A DNA stretch of 64,000 bases from Rhodothermales bacterium (GTDB lineage Bacteria; Bacteroidota; Rhodothermia; Rhodothermales; VXPQ01), in assembly GCA_951812345.1 (NCBI GenBank), contig OX638295.1, forward strand, positions 372,501 through 436,500, given 5' to 3'. Shown here in pieces: positions 27,153-35,833 of the stretch; position 1 is the first letter of the stretch, and the number at the start of each line of letters is the position of its first letter. A program made the position numbers and the translations under genes. The notes under the pieces are model-generated. The model was not told the DNA's origin. It saw only the letters and a list, made by a program, of their open reading frames with translations, and did no database searches.

Positions 27153-28613
27153 TTACCCATGCCTGACCGAGCGGCCGGGCGTGTAGTGTTCGAGCCGCTC
27201 CCGGGCGACTGTTATCTCGTCCCGAAAAGCGACCTCCATTTCCATACGGTTTTCGACCGTTTTGCAGGCGTGTATAACCGTCGAATGGTCACGCCCTCCG
27301 AAACGATTGCCGATGCTTTTCAGGGAATGGGAAGTCAGTTGCTTGCAAAAATACATGGCGAGATGGCGTGCAGTCACTGCCTCGCGTTTCCGCGTTTTCG
27401 CCGAGAGTAATTCGGGCTCAATCCCATAGAATTGGGCAACGCAACGCTGAATGTCTTCAATCTCGAGACGCACCTGGGAATCCTCCATCAGGTCCTGAAG
27501 GATACTTTTCGCCGTGTTTATGTCGATATCCTGACTGTGATGTCTGACGTAAGCGGACAGCTTGTGTAACGCACCTTCCAGTTGTCGAATGTTGGCTCGG
27601 ACCCGCTCGGCCACAAATTCCAGCACCTCCAGTCGTAGCGATACACCCATTTTGACCGCCTTGTGTTGCAGAATCGCGATGCGTGTCTCAAGTTCGGGTG
27701 GCTGGATATCGGCGGAAAGCCCCCATTGAAATCGCGAAAGGAGCCGTTCCTGAATCCCGGTGATTGCGGATGGAGGCCGGTCGGCGCACAGGATGATCTT
27801 CTTACCTGTTTGATGGAGTTCGTTGAAGATGTGGAAGAATTCCTCTTGCGTTTTTTCTTTCCCGCTGAGGAACTGTACATCATCCACGATCAGCAAGTCG
27901 ATTTGCCGGTAGAAGTTGGAGAAACAGTGGACACGATTCTCCTGAATCGAGTGAATAAACTGTGACGTGAACTGTTCTCCTGATACGTAGTGGACGCGCA
28001 GGTTCGGGTTCTTTTGCAGGGCGTAATTCCCGATCGCCTGTACAAGGTGGGTTTTCCCGAGGCCGGTGTCTCCGTAGATGGTGAATGGATTATACCCCGT
28101 GCCTTTCGGGTCTTCAGCGATGGCAACGGCCCCGCCCCGGGCAAACCGGTTAGAATGTCCTTCGATGAAAGAATCGAAGGTATACTCCGGCTTGAGGCAG
28201 GTATTTTTGATGGGCGCTATGTATGGTGCGGAGCGCCCTGATGGCGATGGTACCGTCGGGTAGGTGCGGGGCAGGTATTCCCTGTTCCGTCGTGAAGGTT
28301 CGAGTGGCAGGGCCGGTGCTTCGTCCTTTTCCTCGCTCAAGGCTATATCCGGAGCGACCTCGTAGGCGACATTGGTTTGTCTTCCAAGGACCTTCGAGGC
28401 TGTTTTCCTGACGACATGGGCATAATGAGACTCCAGCCATTCGGTGTGGAAGGCATTGGGAACGGCCAACCGGAGCCGTGCGGTCTCATCACTTTCCTCC
28501 AGGTTAATCAACCTGATAGGAGCAAACCATGTACGAAAGGACTGTTTCGAGATTTGGCTGGAAATTTGGGTGAGGCAGGTTTCCCACGTTTTCTCGGCAG
28601 CAGAGGAAGGCAT
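27153..28613 (-). CDS. dnaA: Chromosomal replication initiator DnaA
   Basis: Initiator that binds DnaA boxes and melts the origin. The 486-residue protein has domain I (TWETCLTQISSQISKQSF), a variable linker to about 140, the AAA+ domain with Walker A GDTGLGKT at 181-188, Walker B IDLLIVDDVQF and the arginine-finger region, and domain IV with the DNA-binding signature GGRDHSTVIHA near residue 440. One oddity is ADRPPSAITGIQERLLSRFQWGL, a slightly divergent sensor 1 region. It is transcribed away from the A+T-rich region that is the likely origin. Confidence 0.97.
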   Translation of the reverse strand: MPSSAAEKTWETCLTQISSQISKQSFRTWFAPIRLINLEESDETARLRLAVPNAFHTEWLESHYAHVVRKTASKVLGRQTNVAYEVAPDIALSEEKDEAPALPLEPSRRNREYLPRTYPTVPSPSGRSAPYIAPIKNTCLKPEYTFDSFIEGHSNRFARGGAVAIAEDPKGTGYNPFTIYGDTGLGKTHLVQAIGNYALQKNPNLRVHYVSGEQFTSQFIHSIQENRVHCFSNFYRQIDLLIVDDVQFLSGKEKTQEEFFHIFNELHQTGKKIILCADRPPSAITGIQERLLSRFQWGLSADIQPPELETRIAILQHKAVKMGVSLRLEVLEFVAERVRANIRQLEGALHKLSAYVRHHSQDIDINTAKSILQDLMEDSQVRLEIEDIQRCVAQFYGIEPELLSAKTRKREAVTARHLAMYFCKQLTSHSLKSIGNRFGGRDHSTVIHACKTVENRMEMEVAFRDEITVARERLEHYTPGRSVRHG

Positions 28614-28669
28614 GTACTATATCGAGTGGGTGGCGGTTCAAGGTAACGAACCGAGGTGGGGTAAGGCAT

Positions 28670-28960
28670 AACATGGTCGCCCATTCGTTACCAGTCATTT
28701 TATGCTCGCCCGCCACGGATTGCAAGTACAATTCGTTACAATTTTCTAACAAAGAATACACGACCCATACGGGTTATCCACTGTTTATCCACATTTGGTC
28801 TGCCGTCTGTCAAGAGGACACTTTCTTCCCCCTGGGTCGCCAGGGTATTCTGTGCGGGTTCCTCTCAAGGACATACCTGTTTTTGCTTACAAGCTCTTTT
28901 TATTTTGTTATAAGTTTTTATAAATAAATGATTTAGACAAAAAAATAGCGACGCATACGC
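28670..28960. other. Probable replication origin (oriC) upstream of dnaA
   Basis: Two DnaA boxes lie in tandem on the plus strand: TTATCCACT at 28774-28782 and the perfect consensus TTATCCACA at 28785-28793. About 100 bases on, 28893-28956 is an A+T-rich stretch fit to be the unwinding element. The 28614-29145 region has no convincing gene. Placement next to dnaA follows the usual rule. Only two clear boxes were found, so extent is approximate. Confidence 0.6.
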
Positions 28961-29068
28961 CGTTGTTTCGCCCTTCCGACAGGCCCGCCGCGCCTGAATG
29001 GCTGCATTTACATATACGTACCGCAGCAAAACCGTTTTTCCAGACGCGAACACAGTTCTTCACATATG

Positions 29069-29120
29069 TATGCCCCTGCTCCGGGTCTCTCTTGGAGAGG
29101 TGTCCCAGGGCAGGGGCATA
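29069..29120 (-). terminator. Hairpin downstream of glnB
   Basis: An 11-bp stem TATGCCCCTGC / GCAGGGGCATA with further pairing inside the loop lies 26 bases after the glnB stop. No U-tract follows, so it may need Rho or protect mRNA ends. Confidence 0.55.
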
Positions 29121-29145
29121 CGGCCTCGCAGAGCTGTGTTGCGTG

Positions 29146-29511
29146 TTATGGACTTGCCTCGGCCTCCACCGGCGTGACGGCGGATACATCTTCTTCGCCG
29201 GTTCGGATTCGGTAAATCTTTTCTACCGGCAGAACGAAGATTTTTCCGTCGCCCACCTCACCCGTGCGCGCCGCTGCAATCAAGGTGTCGATGGCTGTGT
29301 CGAGCACAGGATCCGAGACCCCGATGTCCAGCATGATTTTCTCGGTGAGCTCCTTTTTGGCTGTAGTGCCCCGGTAGGTTTCCACGATCTCCGTTTCGCC
29401 GCCGTGGCCGCGAACGCGCGTCACCGTAAGGCCGGTGATTTCTGCTTTGAACAGTTCGGTGAGCACATCGGTGAGTTTTTCAGGCCGAATGATTGCTCTG
29501 ACTAATTTCAT
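29146..29511 (-). CDS. glnB: Nitrogen regulatory protein P-II
   Basis: Trimeric signal protein sensing 2-oxoglutarate and ATP/ADP. The 121-residue protein has MKLVRAIIRPEKLTDV, a T-loop with Tyr in ETYRG, and GEVGDGKIFVLPVEKIYRIRTGE, the P-II C-terminal signature. The T-loop differs from enterobacterial GlnB (TETEIVETYRGTT), closer to GlnK-like groups. It lies 54 bases after the ammonium transporter gene in the same direction, the classic amt-glnK arrangement in which P-II blocks the channel when nitrogen is plentiful. GlnB versus GlnK naming is not settled by sequence. Confidence 0.93.
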   Translation of the reverse strand: MKLVRAIIRPEKLTDVLTELFKAEITGLTVTRVRGHGGETEIVETYRGTTAKKELTEKIMLDIGVSDPVLDTAIDTLIAAARTGEVGDGKIFVLPVEKIYRIRTGEEDVSAVTPVEAEASP

Positions 29512-29565
29512 GGCGATAATCCCAAAGGGTGTAAGATGAATGAAGCAATGGTGCGTGCGGTCCGG

Positions 29566-30909
29566 TTATGCAGCGGATGATGCTCGTACTTCTTCGTCGA
29601 GCAGCAACACGATGCCTTCTCCGTCGGAATAGGCCTCTTCGCCGTGGCTGGCGATATCCAGTCCCATGCCTTCGTTCGGAATCTCCGGACGCAATGCGGT
29701 GACCAGGCTTATGCCCTTGAGGATAAGGAACGTAACCACGCCGCTGTAGAGCATGACGGCAACGATGGAGATGGCCTGAACGCCTAATTGTCCTGGATTT
29801 CCGAACAGGAGCCCGTCTGCCCCCCCGTTCCATGCGCTGTCCGCAAATACGCCGGTAAGGAGCGCGCCCGTGATGCCGCCAAGCCCATGTGCGGCGAATA
29901 CGTCAAGGGAGTCGTCCAGCCGGGTGCGCGACCGCCATTGAATGGCGAAATAGCACGGAATGGCGGCAATGGCGCCGATCAACAGCGAGGAAATCGGCGA
30001 AACGAATCCGGCGGCAGGGGTGACGGCAACGAGGCCGACCACGATGGCTGTGGCGGCGCCTACGGCCGTAACCTTTCCGGTGCGGCCCAGGTCAATGAGG
30101 GTCCAGACGGCGAGCGTGGCCCCCGGAGCCAGCATGGTGTTTACCAGGGCAAGCGCTGCGATGCTGTCCGCAGCTAGGGCGCTACCCCCGTTGAATCCGA
30201 ACCAGCCGAACCACAGCAGCCCTGCGCCGAGGAGGACGAACGGCACGTTATGCGGGATTATGGCTTGTCTGCCGTAATCCTTGCGCGTGCCCAGGACCAG
30301 TGCGGCCACGACAGCCGCTATGCCTGCATTGATATGCACCACTGCGCCGCCTGCGAAGTCGAGCGCGCCCATATCGCCCAGCCAGGCATTACCACTCCAT
30401 ACCCAGTGGCATACCGGGGCATAGACGAGCAGGCCCCACAGCGAGATGAAGATGATGTACGGTCTGAAGCGCATCCGTTCGACCACGGCTCCGGAGATCA
30501 GGGCGGCGGTAATGATGAAGAACGTGCCCTGAAACGCCATAAAGAGCAGAGAGGGGATACTCCCGTCAACTTCGAGTCCCACGCCGTTCAGGAAAGCCAT
30601 CGAGAAGTCACCGATCCATGTATTTCCGTCCCCGAAGGCCAGCGAGTATCCGAACAGCGCCCAGAGCACGCCGGCTACGCCGAGGGATATAAAGCTCATC
30701 ATCATGGTGTTGAGCGTGTTTTTGGACCGGACCAATCCGCCGTAGAAGAAGGCGAGCGCCGGCGTCATCAGGAGCACGAGCGCTGTGGAGATCAGCATCC
30801 ACGCCGTATCGGCGCCGGATAAAGCTGATTCCGCAGCTGCGTCCTGCGCAAATGCGGGTTCGGCCAGAGCAAGGGCGGGTAAAGCAAGGAGGCAAACAAG
30901 GAAACGCAT
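29566..30909 (-). CDS. amt: Ammonium transporter Amt
   Basis: Inner-membrane ammonium channel. The start at 30909 gives a signal-like leader MRFLVCLLALPALALAEPAFAQ; a longer reading to 30993 adds 28 unlikely residues. About eleven membrane segments follow with family motifs FYGGLVRSKN, GALDFAGGAVVHINAG (first pore His), WFGWFGFNGGSA and the twin-His helix DVFAAHGLGGITGALLTG. The C-terminal tail is about 45 residues. It precedes glnB in an operon. Confidence 0.95.
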   Translation of the reverse strand: MRFLVCLLALPALALAEPAFAQDAAAESALSGADTAWMLISTALVLLMTPALAFFYGGLVRSKNTLNTMMMSFISLGVAGVLWALFGYSLAFGDGNTWIGDFSMAFLNGVGLEVDGSIPSLLFMAFQGTFFIITAALISGAVVERMRFRPYIIFISLWGLLVYAPVCHWVWSGNAWLGDMGALDFAGGAVVHINAGIAAVVAALVLGTRKDYGRQAIIPHNVPFVLLGAGLLWFGWFGFNGGSALAADSIAALALVNTMLAPGATLAVWTLIDLGRTGKVTAVGAATAIVVGLVAVTPAAGFVSPISSLLIGAIAAIPCYFAIQWRSRTRLDDSLDVFAAHGLGGITGALLTGVFADSAWNGGADGLLFGNPGQLGVQAISIVAVMLYSGVVTFLILKGISLVTALRPEIPNEGMGLDIASHGEEAYSDGEGIVLLLDEEVRASSAA

Positions 30910-30988
30910 GATAGCGGTTGTTTTGTTAAAAAATTTAACAGGAACAGAGCTGTTTGCCAAAATAATAATACATATTGCGCAAAATAAC

Positions 30989-31006
30989 CACACTTGATAT
31001 AGTGTG
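30989..31006. promoter_or_regulatory. Palindromic operator-like site upstream of amt
   Basis: CACACT and AGTGTG arms with a 6-base TGATAT spacer form an 18-base dyad about 80 bases before the amt start. It could bind a dimeric regulator such as a nitrogen-responsive factor. No factor can be named. Confidence 0.35.
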
Positions 31007-31320
31007 TGAGGGCGTTTTGGGCTTTCTTTTTTCTTTTTTCATCAAATTTGCACCCGGCGCACAGTGCATATCTGCATATCTATGAGGCGCCGGGCGGCGA
31101 GTATGCCCGCTTGCCCCTGTCGGATTCCTGTCGGGTTGCTTCCTTCCGGTTCACATGGCGGAAGGAGAAAAGAGTAGAAGCCCTTGATTCCCTGCGCCTG
31201 GGGTCGGAGCGGAGGCCGTACATGCGTCGCCATGCAGGCTTTTCCGCCCCGTGTGTCCGGGTCAGACATTTCAGACGCCCGGCGGTCGGCGAGGTACCCC
31301 GCGGGCCTGGAATCAGGCGT
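31007..31320. other. Gap between divergent amt promoter and the dehydrogenase 3' end
   Basis: No supported gene. A T-rich start is followed by GC-rich sequence with short dyads such as GCGCCGGGCGGCG. An open plus-strand frame of 108 codons here has no recognisable features and I do not call it. Confidence 0.4.
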
Positions 31321-31366
31321 AGGATATTCTGATTAAGTCCGCAAAGCTCAAGGGCTGAAAGGGGCA
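31321..31366 (+). repeat. Terminal fragment of the dispersed element
   Basis: AGGATATTCTGATTAAGTCC and the following GCAAAG..CTGAAAGGGG match the first 46 bases of the complete elements. The match ends exactly at the base before the stop codon of the dehydrogenase gene. Confidence 0.75.
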
Positions 31367-32689
31367 CTACTCCATGCCCTTGTAGACGATCCGCCAGATA
31401 CGCCCCTTTCTCGAATCCGACACGTACAGGGAGCCGTGCGGGCCGAAAGCCAGCCCCATCGGGCGGTATACGGCATCGCCGGGGCTCGCAAGCGTATCTG
31501 CCCCCTTGAACCCGTCGGCGAAGTTTTCCCAGTCGCCGGTCGGTTCGCCGGATGCGTCCATGGGTACGAACGCCACCATATATCCCTCCTGGGGAAGCGG
31601 CGCCCTGTTCCAGGAACCGTGAAAAGCGATGAAGGCGCCGTTCGCGTACTGTGCCGGGAAGTGCTCCTGCGTGTTGAAGACCATATCGTTGGGAGCGTAA
31701 TGCCCCGGGAAGGTGGCCACCGGGGATTCCGTTTCGGCGCACTGTCCGACTTCCGTACCGTCCCCGCCGTATTCGGGCGAGAGGAGTTTCATTCCCTGCT
31801 GGTGGTCATAATAGCAATACGGCCAGCCGGAATCCGATCCGTCGTAGAGTTTGAACATTTCCTCGGCGGGCAGCTCGGCGTTTTGCTCGTCCGTATAGTA
31901 CTCCGGCCATATTGTGTTCAACTGGTCGCGGCCATGCTGCACGACATACATACTGCCGGCGCCGGGATGCCACGCCATCGCAAGGCCATTCCGGATGCCC
32001 GTTGAGAAATGATGCCCGTCCGCTTCCTGGGTCTGTCCGGCTGTGGTTGCGTCGAATCGCCATACGCCGGACGACCGCTCAAGTTGAGGACAGGGGTCCA
32101 CGCCCGGAGATCCAGGCATACGCATTGTTTCCTGGCACGCGTTCGATGGGGCGCCCACGTTTACATACAGATGTCCTTCGTTGTCGAAAGCGATCGCCTT
32201 GGAGGCGTGCTGTCGCTGTTCCTCTCCTGTCAGGAAGCCCCCCACGATGCGTTCGGGATCGCCCATCGGCGCCAATTCGTCGCCTTCGAAAGCAAACCGG
32301 TGTACCGAAGAATCCGTGGTAGCGTATAGATGGCCGTCATACAGTTCGAGACCGGTGCCGGCGATGCCGCCGAAACTGTACATGGAATCGGCCTTGCCGT
32401 CCTTGTCCGTATCGCGGAGCGCCGTAATACCGCCGCCATCTGTGACACGCCGGTGTATGACGTAGATGTCCTCGTCTGCGTCCACGACGATGTGCCGGGT
32501 GCTTCCTACGCTGTCCGCCACGACGCCGGCGCAGAATCCGTCGGGCAGGACAAGGCCGCCGTTATCTTCGTCGCACATGGATGCGTCTACCATGTGCCGG
32601 TCGTTTCCTTCGGATGCGCTGCATCCCGCGATAATGAGCAGAGGCAGGCTTGCCAGAAGGAGCAGTGTGTTCAAGCGATGGGTATGCAT
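31367..32689 (-). CDS. Sorbosone/glucose dehydrogenase-like lipoprotein
   Basis: Cell-envelope oxidoreductase-like protein of 440 residues. The leader LLLLASLPLLIIAGC ends in a lipobox with Cys about residue 23. The rest is a six-bladed propeller of the PQQ-dependent GSDH family: VVDADEDIYVIHRR, ITALRDTDKDGKAD, GHLYVNVGAPSNAC, RNGLAMAWHPGAG, PNDMVFNT, AFIAFHGSWNR and YVSDSRKGRIWRI. GSDH members oxidise aldoses with PQQ, but no PQQ synthesis genes are present here and some members do not bind it. The repeat fragment abuts its stop codon. Confidence 0.82.
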   Translation of the reverse strand: MHTHRLNTLLLLASLPLLIIAGCSASEGNDRHMVDASMCDEDNGGLVLPDGFCAGVVADSVGSTRHIVVDADEDIYVIHRRVTDGGGITALRDTDKDGKADSMYSFGGIAGTGLELYDGHLYATTDSSVHRFAFEGDELAPMGDPERIVGGFLTGEEQRQHASKAIAFDNEGHLYVNVGAPSNACQETMRMPGSPGVDPCPQLERSSGVWRFDATTAGQTQEADGHHFSTGIRNGLAMAWHPGAGSMYVVQHGRDQLNTIWPEYYTDEQNAELPAEEMFKLYDGSDSGWPYCYYDHQQGMKLLSPEYGGDGTEVGQCAETESPVATFPGHYAPNDMVFNTQEHFPAQYANGAFIAFHGSWNRAPLPQEGYMVAFVPMDASGEPTGDWENFADGFKGADTLASPGDAVYRPMGLAFGPHGSLYVSDSRKGRIWRIVYKGME

Positions 32690-32779
32690 GATTCTTGCAG
32701 TTCGGTATGGGGTGGGTGGCGCTGTATCAGATGATCCTCGTAATAATAGCGACGGGGCATGATTTTTGCCACTATTAGA

Positions 32780-32812
32780 GATACTCTGGGCTTTGCGAGC
32801 TTACAGAGTATC
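32780..32812. repeat. 33-bp hairpin built from two dispersed-element termini
   Basis: GATACTCTG at 32780-32788 and its perfect complement CAGAGTATC at 32804-32812 enclose 15 bases including CTTTGCGAG. Both arms are the terminus of the dispersed element. It lies 9 bases after the aldo/keto reductase stop and may act as its terminator. Confidence 0.6.
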
Positions 32813-32821
32813 CCATGCTTT

Positions 32822-33631
32822 TCACCATGCCGGCGCCCATGAGGGGTTCCCTATGCGTTTTCCGCGCGCCAGGGCGTCGATCCGGCGCATTTGCTCGTTA
32901 TCGAGCTCGAAATCGAACAGATCGAAATTTTGCCGCCGGTGCTGCGAACCGGAGGCCTTCGGGATAGCGGCTACATTGTCAAGCTGGAGCAGCCACCGCA
33001 GGGTGACTTGCGCAGGCGTTTTGTTATGCGCCGCCGCAATGTCTTTCAGGGTTTTATCCCGCAATACCGCCCCGCGGGCAAGGGGGCTGTAGGCCGTAAG
33101 CAATGCATCGCACTCCTGCGCCAGCGCGCGTAGCGTACTCTGGTCCAGATAGGGGTGATATTCTACCTGATTGCAGAAAATGGGCGCGTGTGCAGCAGCT
33201 CTCCGCATCAGGGCGGGAGGAAAATTGCTGACCCCGATGTGACGCACCTTGCCGGCTTCCTGCAAGGCCTGCATTTCATCGAGGCATGCTTCCAGTTCCA
33301 TGGTTGGCGTCGGCCAGTGAATGAGGAGCAGATCGACGTAGGGCGTGCGGAGTCTGGACAGGCTTTCTCCAGCTGCCGGAGCGATCCGGCCCGGAATCAG
33401 GTTGTCCATCCATATTTTCGTGGTCAGGAAAATATCCTCCCGCGCGATGCCTGCGTCGCGCAGTCCCTGCCCCGTTTCTTCTTCGTTGCCGTAGACCGCC
33501 GCCGTGTCGATGTGCCGGTATCCGATATCGATGGCTTCCGCCACGCCGCGCCGGCACGCCCGCCCCGTAAGCAGGTACGTACCCAGCCCAAGCGCGGGCA
33601 CGTCCACACCCTGAATGGTTTTATAGATCAT
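32822..33631 (-). CDS. Aldo/keto reductase
   Basis: NADPH-dependent carbonyl reductase of 269 residues, a typical length for 2,5-diketo-gluconate reductase-like AKR5 proteins. The catalytic tetrad is visible: D in RHIDTAAVYGNE, Y in the same segment, K in FLTTKIW and H in LLIHWPTP. The GVSNFPPALM strand and IPKASGSQHRRQNFDLFDF match the cofactor-binding end of the barrel. It could reduce products of the adjacent GSDH-like dehydrogenase, but that is inference. Confidence 0.92.
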   Translation of the reverse strand: MIYKTIQGVDVPALGLGTYLLTGRACRRGVAEAIDIGYRHIDTAAVYGNEEETGQGLRDAGIAREDIFLTTKIWMDNLIPGRIAPAAGESLSRLRTPYVDLLLIHWPTPTMELEACLDEMQALQEAGKVRHIGVSNFPPALMRRAAAHAPIFCNQVEYHPYLDQSTLRALAQECDALLTAYSPLARGAVLRDKTLKDIAAAHNKTPAQVTLRWLLQLDNVAAIPKASGSQHRRQNFDLFDFELDNEQMRRIDALARGKRIGNPSWAPAW

Positions 33632-33721
33632 GGGATAGGATACAGGGGCCTGGAGCGCATGCCTGTGCGTTGCAGACGGGGCATGCCCCCGGTGCTCCGG
33701 GCTCGTTTCGCCGCGTATGGC

Positions 33722-35173
33722 TCAGTACTGTGGCATGGAGGGGTCAATTTCGTCGCTCCAGGCCAGTACGCCGCCTTTCAGGTTGAGGGCGTGCTCGAAC
33801 CCGTGCTCGCGCATCAACTGCACGGCCCGCGAAGAACGTCCGCCCGAGCGGCAGTGAACCACGATGTCCGCGTCCTTTTTATCTTCCAGTTCGTCCAGTC
33901 GATCGGGCAGTTCGTCCAGCGGAATGAGCGTGCCGTCGAGGTTCACGATGTCGTACTCGTGCGGCTGGCGCACATCCAGAATAAAGGGGCGATTCCCCTG
34001 ATCGATCCGGTTTTTCAGTTCGCGTACCGTGATTTCGGGGAGAGATGTTTCCTGGTTCATAGCGTTGTCGTTCGGTTGTGTCGGAATGCCGCAGAAAGCC
34101 TGATAATCAATGAGTTCGGTTTGGGAAGGATGGTCGCCGCACACCGGACAGGCCGGATTGCGCCGGATATGCAGTGTCCGGAAGTGCATGCCGAGCGCGT
34201 CGATGAGCAGTAGCCGCCCGATAAGCGGTTCCCCGATGTCGGTGAGCATTTTGATGACTTCGGTGGCTTGTATGGCGCCGGCTATCCCCGGAAGAACGCC
34301 CAGTACGCCTCCCTCTGCACAGGATGGGACAAGCCCCGGAGGAGGGGGTTCTTCATACAAACAACGGTAGCACGGCCCGTCTTTTGCGCCGAATACCGAC
34401 GCCTGCCCCTCGAATCGGAAGATCGAAGCATAGGCGTTCGGAATGCCCAGCATCACGCATGCATCGTTGACCAGGTAGCGCGTGGGGAAATTGTCCGTGC
34501 CGTCCGCAACGATGTCGTACCCCGAAAGAATATCGAGCGCATTTTCGCTGGTAAGCGCCGCGTCGAAGGTTTCCACCTCGACAAACGGATTCACGTCGCG
34601 GATCGTCTCGCGGGCCGATACGAGTTTTTTTCGTCCCACATCTTTTGTCCCGTGCAGAATCTGCCGTTGCAGGTTGGTTTCATCCACCACATCGAAGTCC
34701 ACGATGCCTATTTTGCCGACGCCTGCGGCGGCGAGGTACAAAGCCAGCGGCGACCCGAGCCCGCCTGCGCCCACGACGAGCACGGACGACGTTTTGAGCT
34801 TCCTTTGTCCCTCCATCCCGAATTCCGGGAGGGTGAGATGCCGGCTGTACCGCCTGATTTCTTCCGGCTTCAGGGTATGCAGCATGCAGGCGTCGCCTTC
34901 CGTTCCCCCGGCCATGGACGGCACGATCGAGATTTCGTCTTTCGGGTCCAGCGCGGTTTTTTCGCGGTCCAGATACCGGATGTCTTCCTCGTTCCGATAT
35001 ATATTGACGAATTGCCGGAGCTTGCCGGTTTCCGCGAACAGGTGCTTTCCGATCGCCGGATGCTGCCGGACGAGATTCGCCAGTGCATCTTCGACCGTGG
35101 CCCCTTCGATGTCTACGGTGCTCTGACCGTCAACGTACGCGCGCAGCGGGGAGGGAATATAGATGTGGGCCAT
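33722..35173 (-). CDS. Ubiquitin-like (MoaD/ThiS) - E1-like (MoeB/ThiF) - rhodanese fusion
   Basis: Sulfur-carrier activating protein of 483 residues with three domains. Residues 1-90 are a ubiquitin-like fold ending SMAGG, with the carrier Gly-Gly at 89-90 internal rather than at a free C-terminus. Residues about 100-345 are an E1-like adenylyltransferase with GAGGLGS at 135-141, zinc pairs CYRC (268/271) and CPVC (342/345), and C285 in PSCAEGG. Residues 378-483 are a rhodanese with active-site C441 (HCRSGGRS). MoeB/ThiF-rhodanese fusions are known; the N-terminal carrier domain is less usual. It lies 21 bases after a JAMM peptidase gene, whose product could release the carrier. Confidence 0.88.
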   Translation of the reverse strand: MAHIYIPSPLRAYVDGQSTVDIEGATVEDALANLVRQHPAIGKHLFAETGKLRQFVNIYRNEEDIRYLDREKTALDPKDEISIVPSMAGGTEGDACMLHTLKPEEIRRYSRHLTLPEFGMEGQRKLKTSSVLVVGAGGLGSPLALYLAAAGVGKIGIVDFDVVDETNLQRQILHGTKDVGRKKLVSARETIRDVNPFVEVETFDAALTSENALDILSGYDIVADGTDNFPTRYLVNDACVMLGIPNAYASIFRFEGQASVFGAKDGPCYRCLYEEPPPPGLVPSCAEGGVLGVLPGIAGAIQATEVIKMLTDIGEPLIGRLLLIDALGMHFRTLHIRRNPACPVCGDHPSQTELIDYQAFCGIPTQPNDNAMNQETSLPEITVRELKNRIDQGNRPFILDVRQPHEYDIVNLDGTLIPLDELPDRLDELEDKKDADIVVHCRSGGRSSRAVQLMREHGFEHALNLKGGVLAWSDEIDPSMPQY

Positions 35174-35194
35174 TCCGCGTGGGGTTATGATTTT

Positions 35195-35620
35195 TCAGGA
35201 AGCTGGTACGTCGATCTCCTCCGGCAGAAACCGCGAGCGATCTTCGGCCAGCGCCCATGCCGCAAGGGTGGTGGCTTTCCCGTTTTCGACCGACACGATA
35301 ACATAGGCGTATCCGGGAAAGGTCGCCAGTTCGAGATCGGTTCGGGAAGGAACAGCCGGGTGATCCGGGTGCGAGTGGTAGATGCCTACAATATCCAGAT
35401 TTTCCCTGCGGGCGGCAAGATCGGCTTCGAGATATTCTTCGGGCGCGATGATATACCGGTCTTCCCGCCGGTTCTCGTTGCGGTTTACGGCGCGCCGCGC
35501 ATAGACGGCCTCGTTCCCGTCCGCCTGCAGGCGTCCGATCAGAAAGCCGCAGCATTCCTCGGGGTACGTTTCTTCGCCATGTCGGCGAATATGGGCGAGT
35601 ACGTCCGCTTGCGTTTGCAT
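35195..35620 (-). CDS. JAMM/Mov34-type metallopeptidase (M67 family)
   Basis: A 141-residue zinc peptidase of the bacterial Mec+/JAB family. The JAMM signature is complete: E22 in PEECCGFLIG, then H82-S-H84 and D95 exactly ten residues after H84 (HSHPDHPAVPSRTD). Relatives remove C-terminal residues from, or cleave, ubiquitin-like sulfur carriers such as CysO or TtuB. It is the first gene of the pair with the ubiquitin-like/E1 fusion, which strongly suggests it processes that carrier domain. Confidence 0.9.
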   Translation of the reverse strand: MQTQADVLAHIRRHGEETYPEECCGFLIGRLQADGNEAVYARRAVNRNENRREDRYIIAPEEYLEADLAARRENLDIVGIYHSHPDHPAVPSRTDLELATFPGYAYVIVSVENGKATTLAAWALAEDRSRFLPEEIDVPAS

Positions 35621-35639
35621 GGCGGGGTATCCTTGAATG

Positions 35640-35723
35640 TGCCCGGGACTGGATTCGAACCAGCACGCTCTTTCGAACGCTGCCCCCTCAAGACAGTGCG
35701 TCTACCTATTCCGCCACCCGGGC
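35640..35723 (-). tRNA. tRNA-Leu (anticodon GAG)
   Basis: An 84-nt cloverleaf with acceptor pairs GCCCGGG/CCCGGGC, discriminator A and T-arm GGTTCGAATCC. The anticodon stem CTGTC/GGCAG holds loop TTGAGGG, anticodon GAG. A long variable arm fits Leu. CCA is not encoded. Confidence 0.95.
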
Positions 35724-35833
35724 CTGTACTTCATGGAATGTACGAATGGATGAAACACCGGAGCGCTCTTGCGGGTTGCCCCGCACACGTCTGGCATACG
35801 CGTTATCCAATGCGTGCTATCCGTCTTTGTGTG

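Noticed and set aside
28673-28927. 84-codon frame in the dnaA upstream region
   Set aside because: It covers DnaA boxes and the A+T-rich stretch; no support as a gene.
31006-31332. 108-codon frame upstream of amt
   Set aside because: Composition and content look noncoding and it runs into a repeat fragment.
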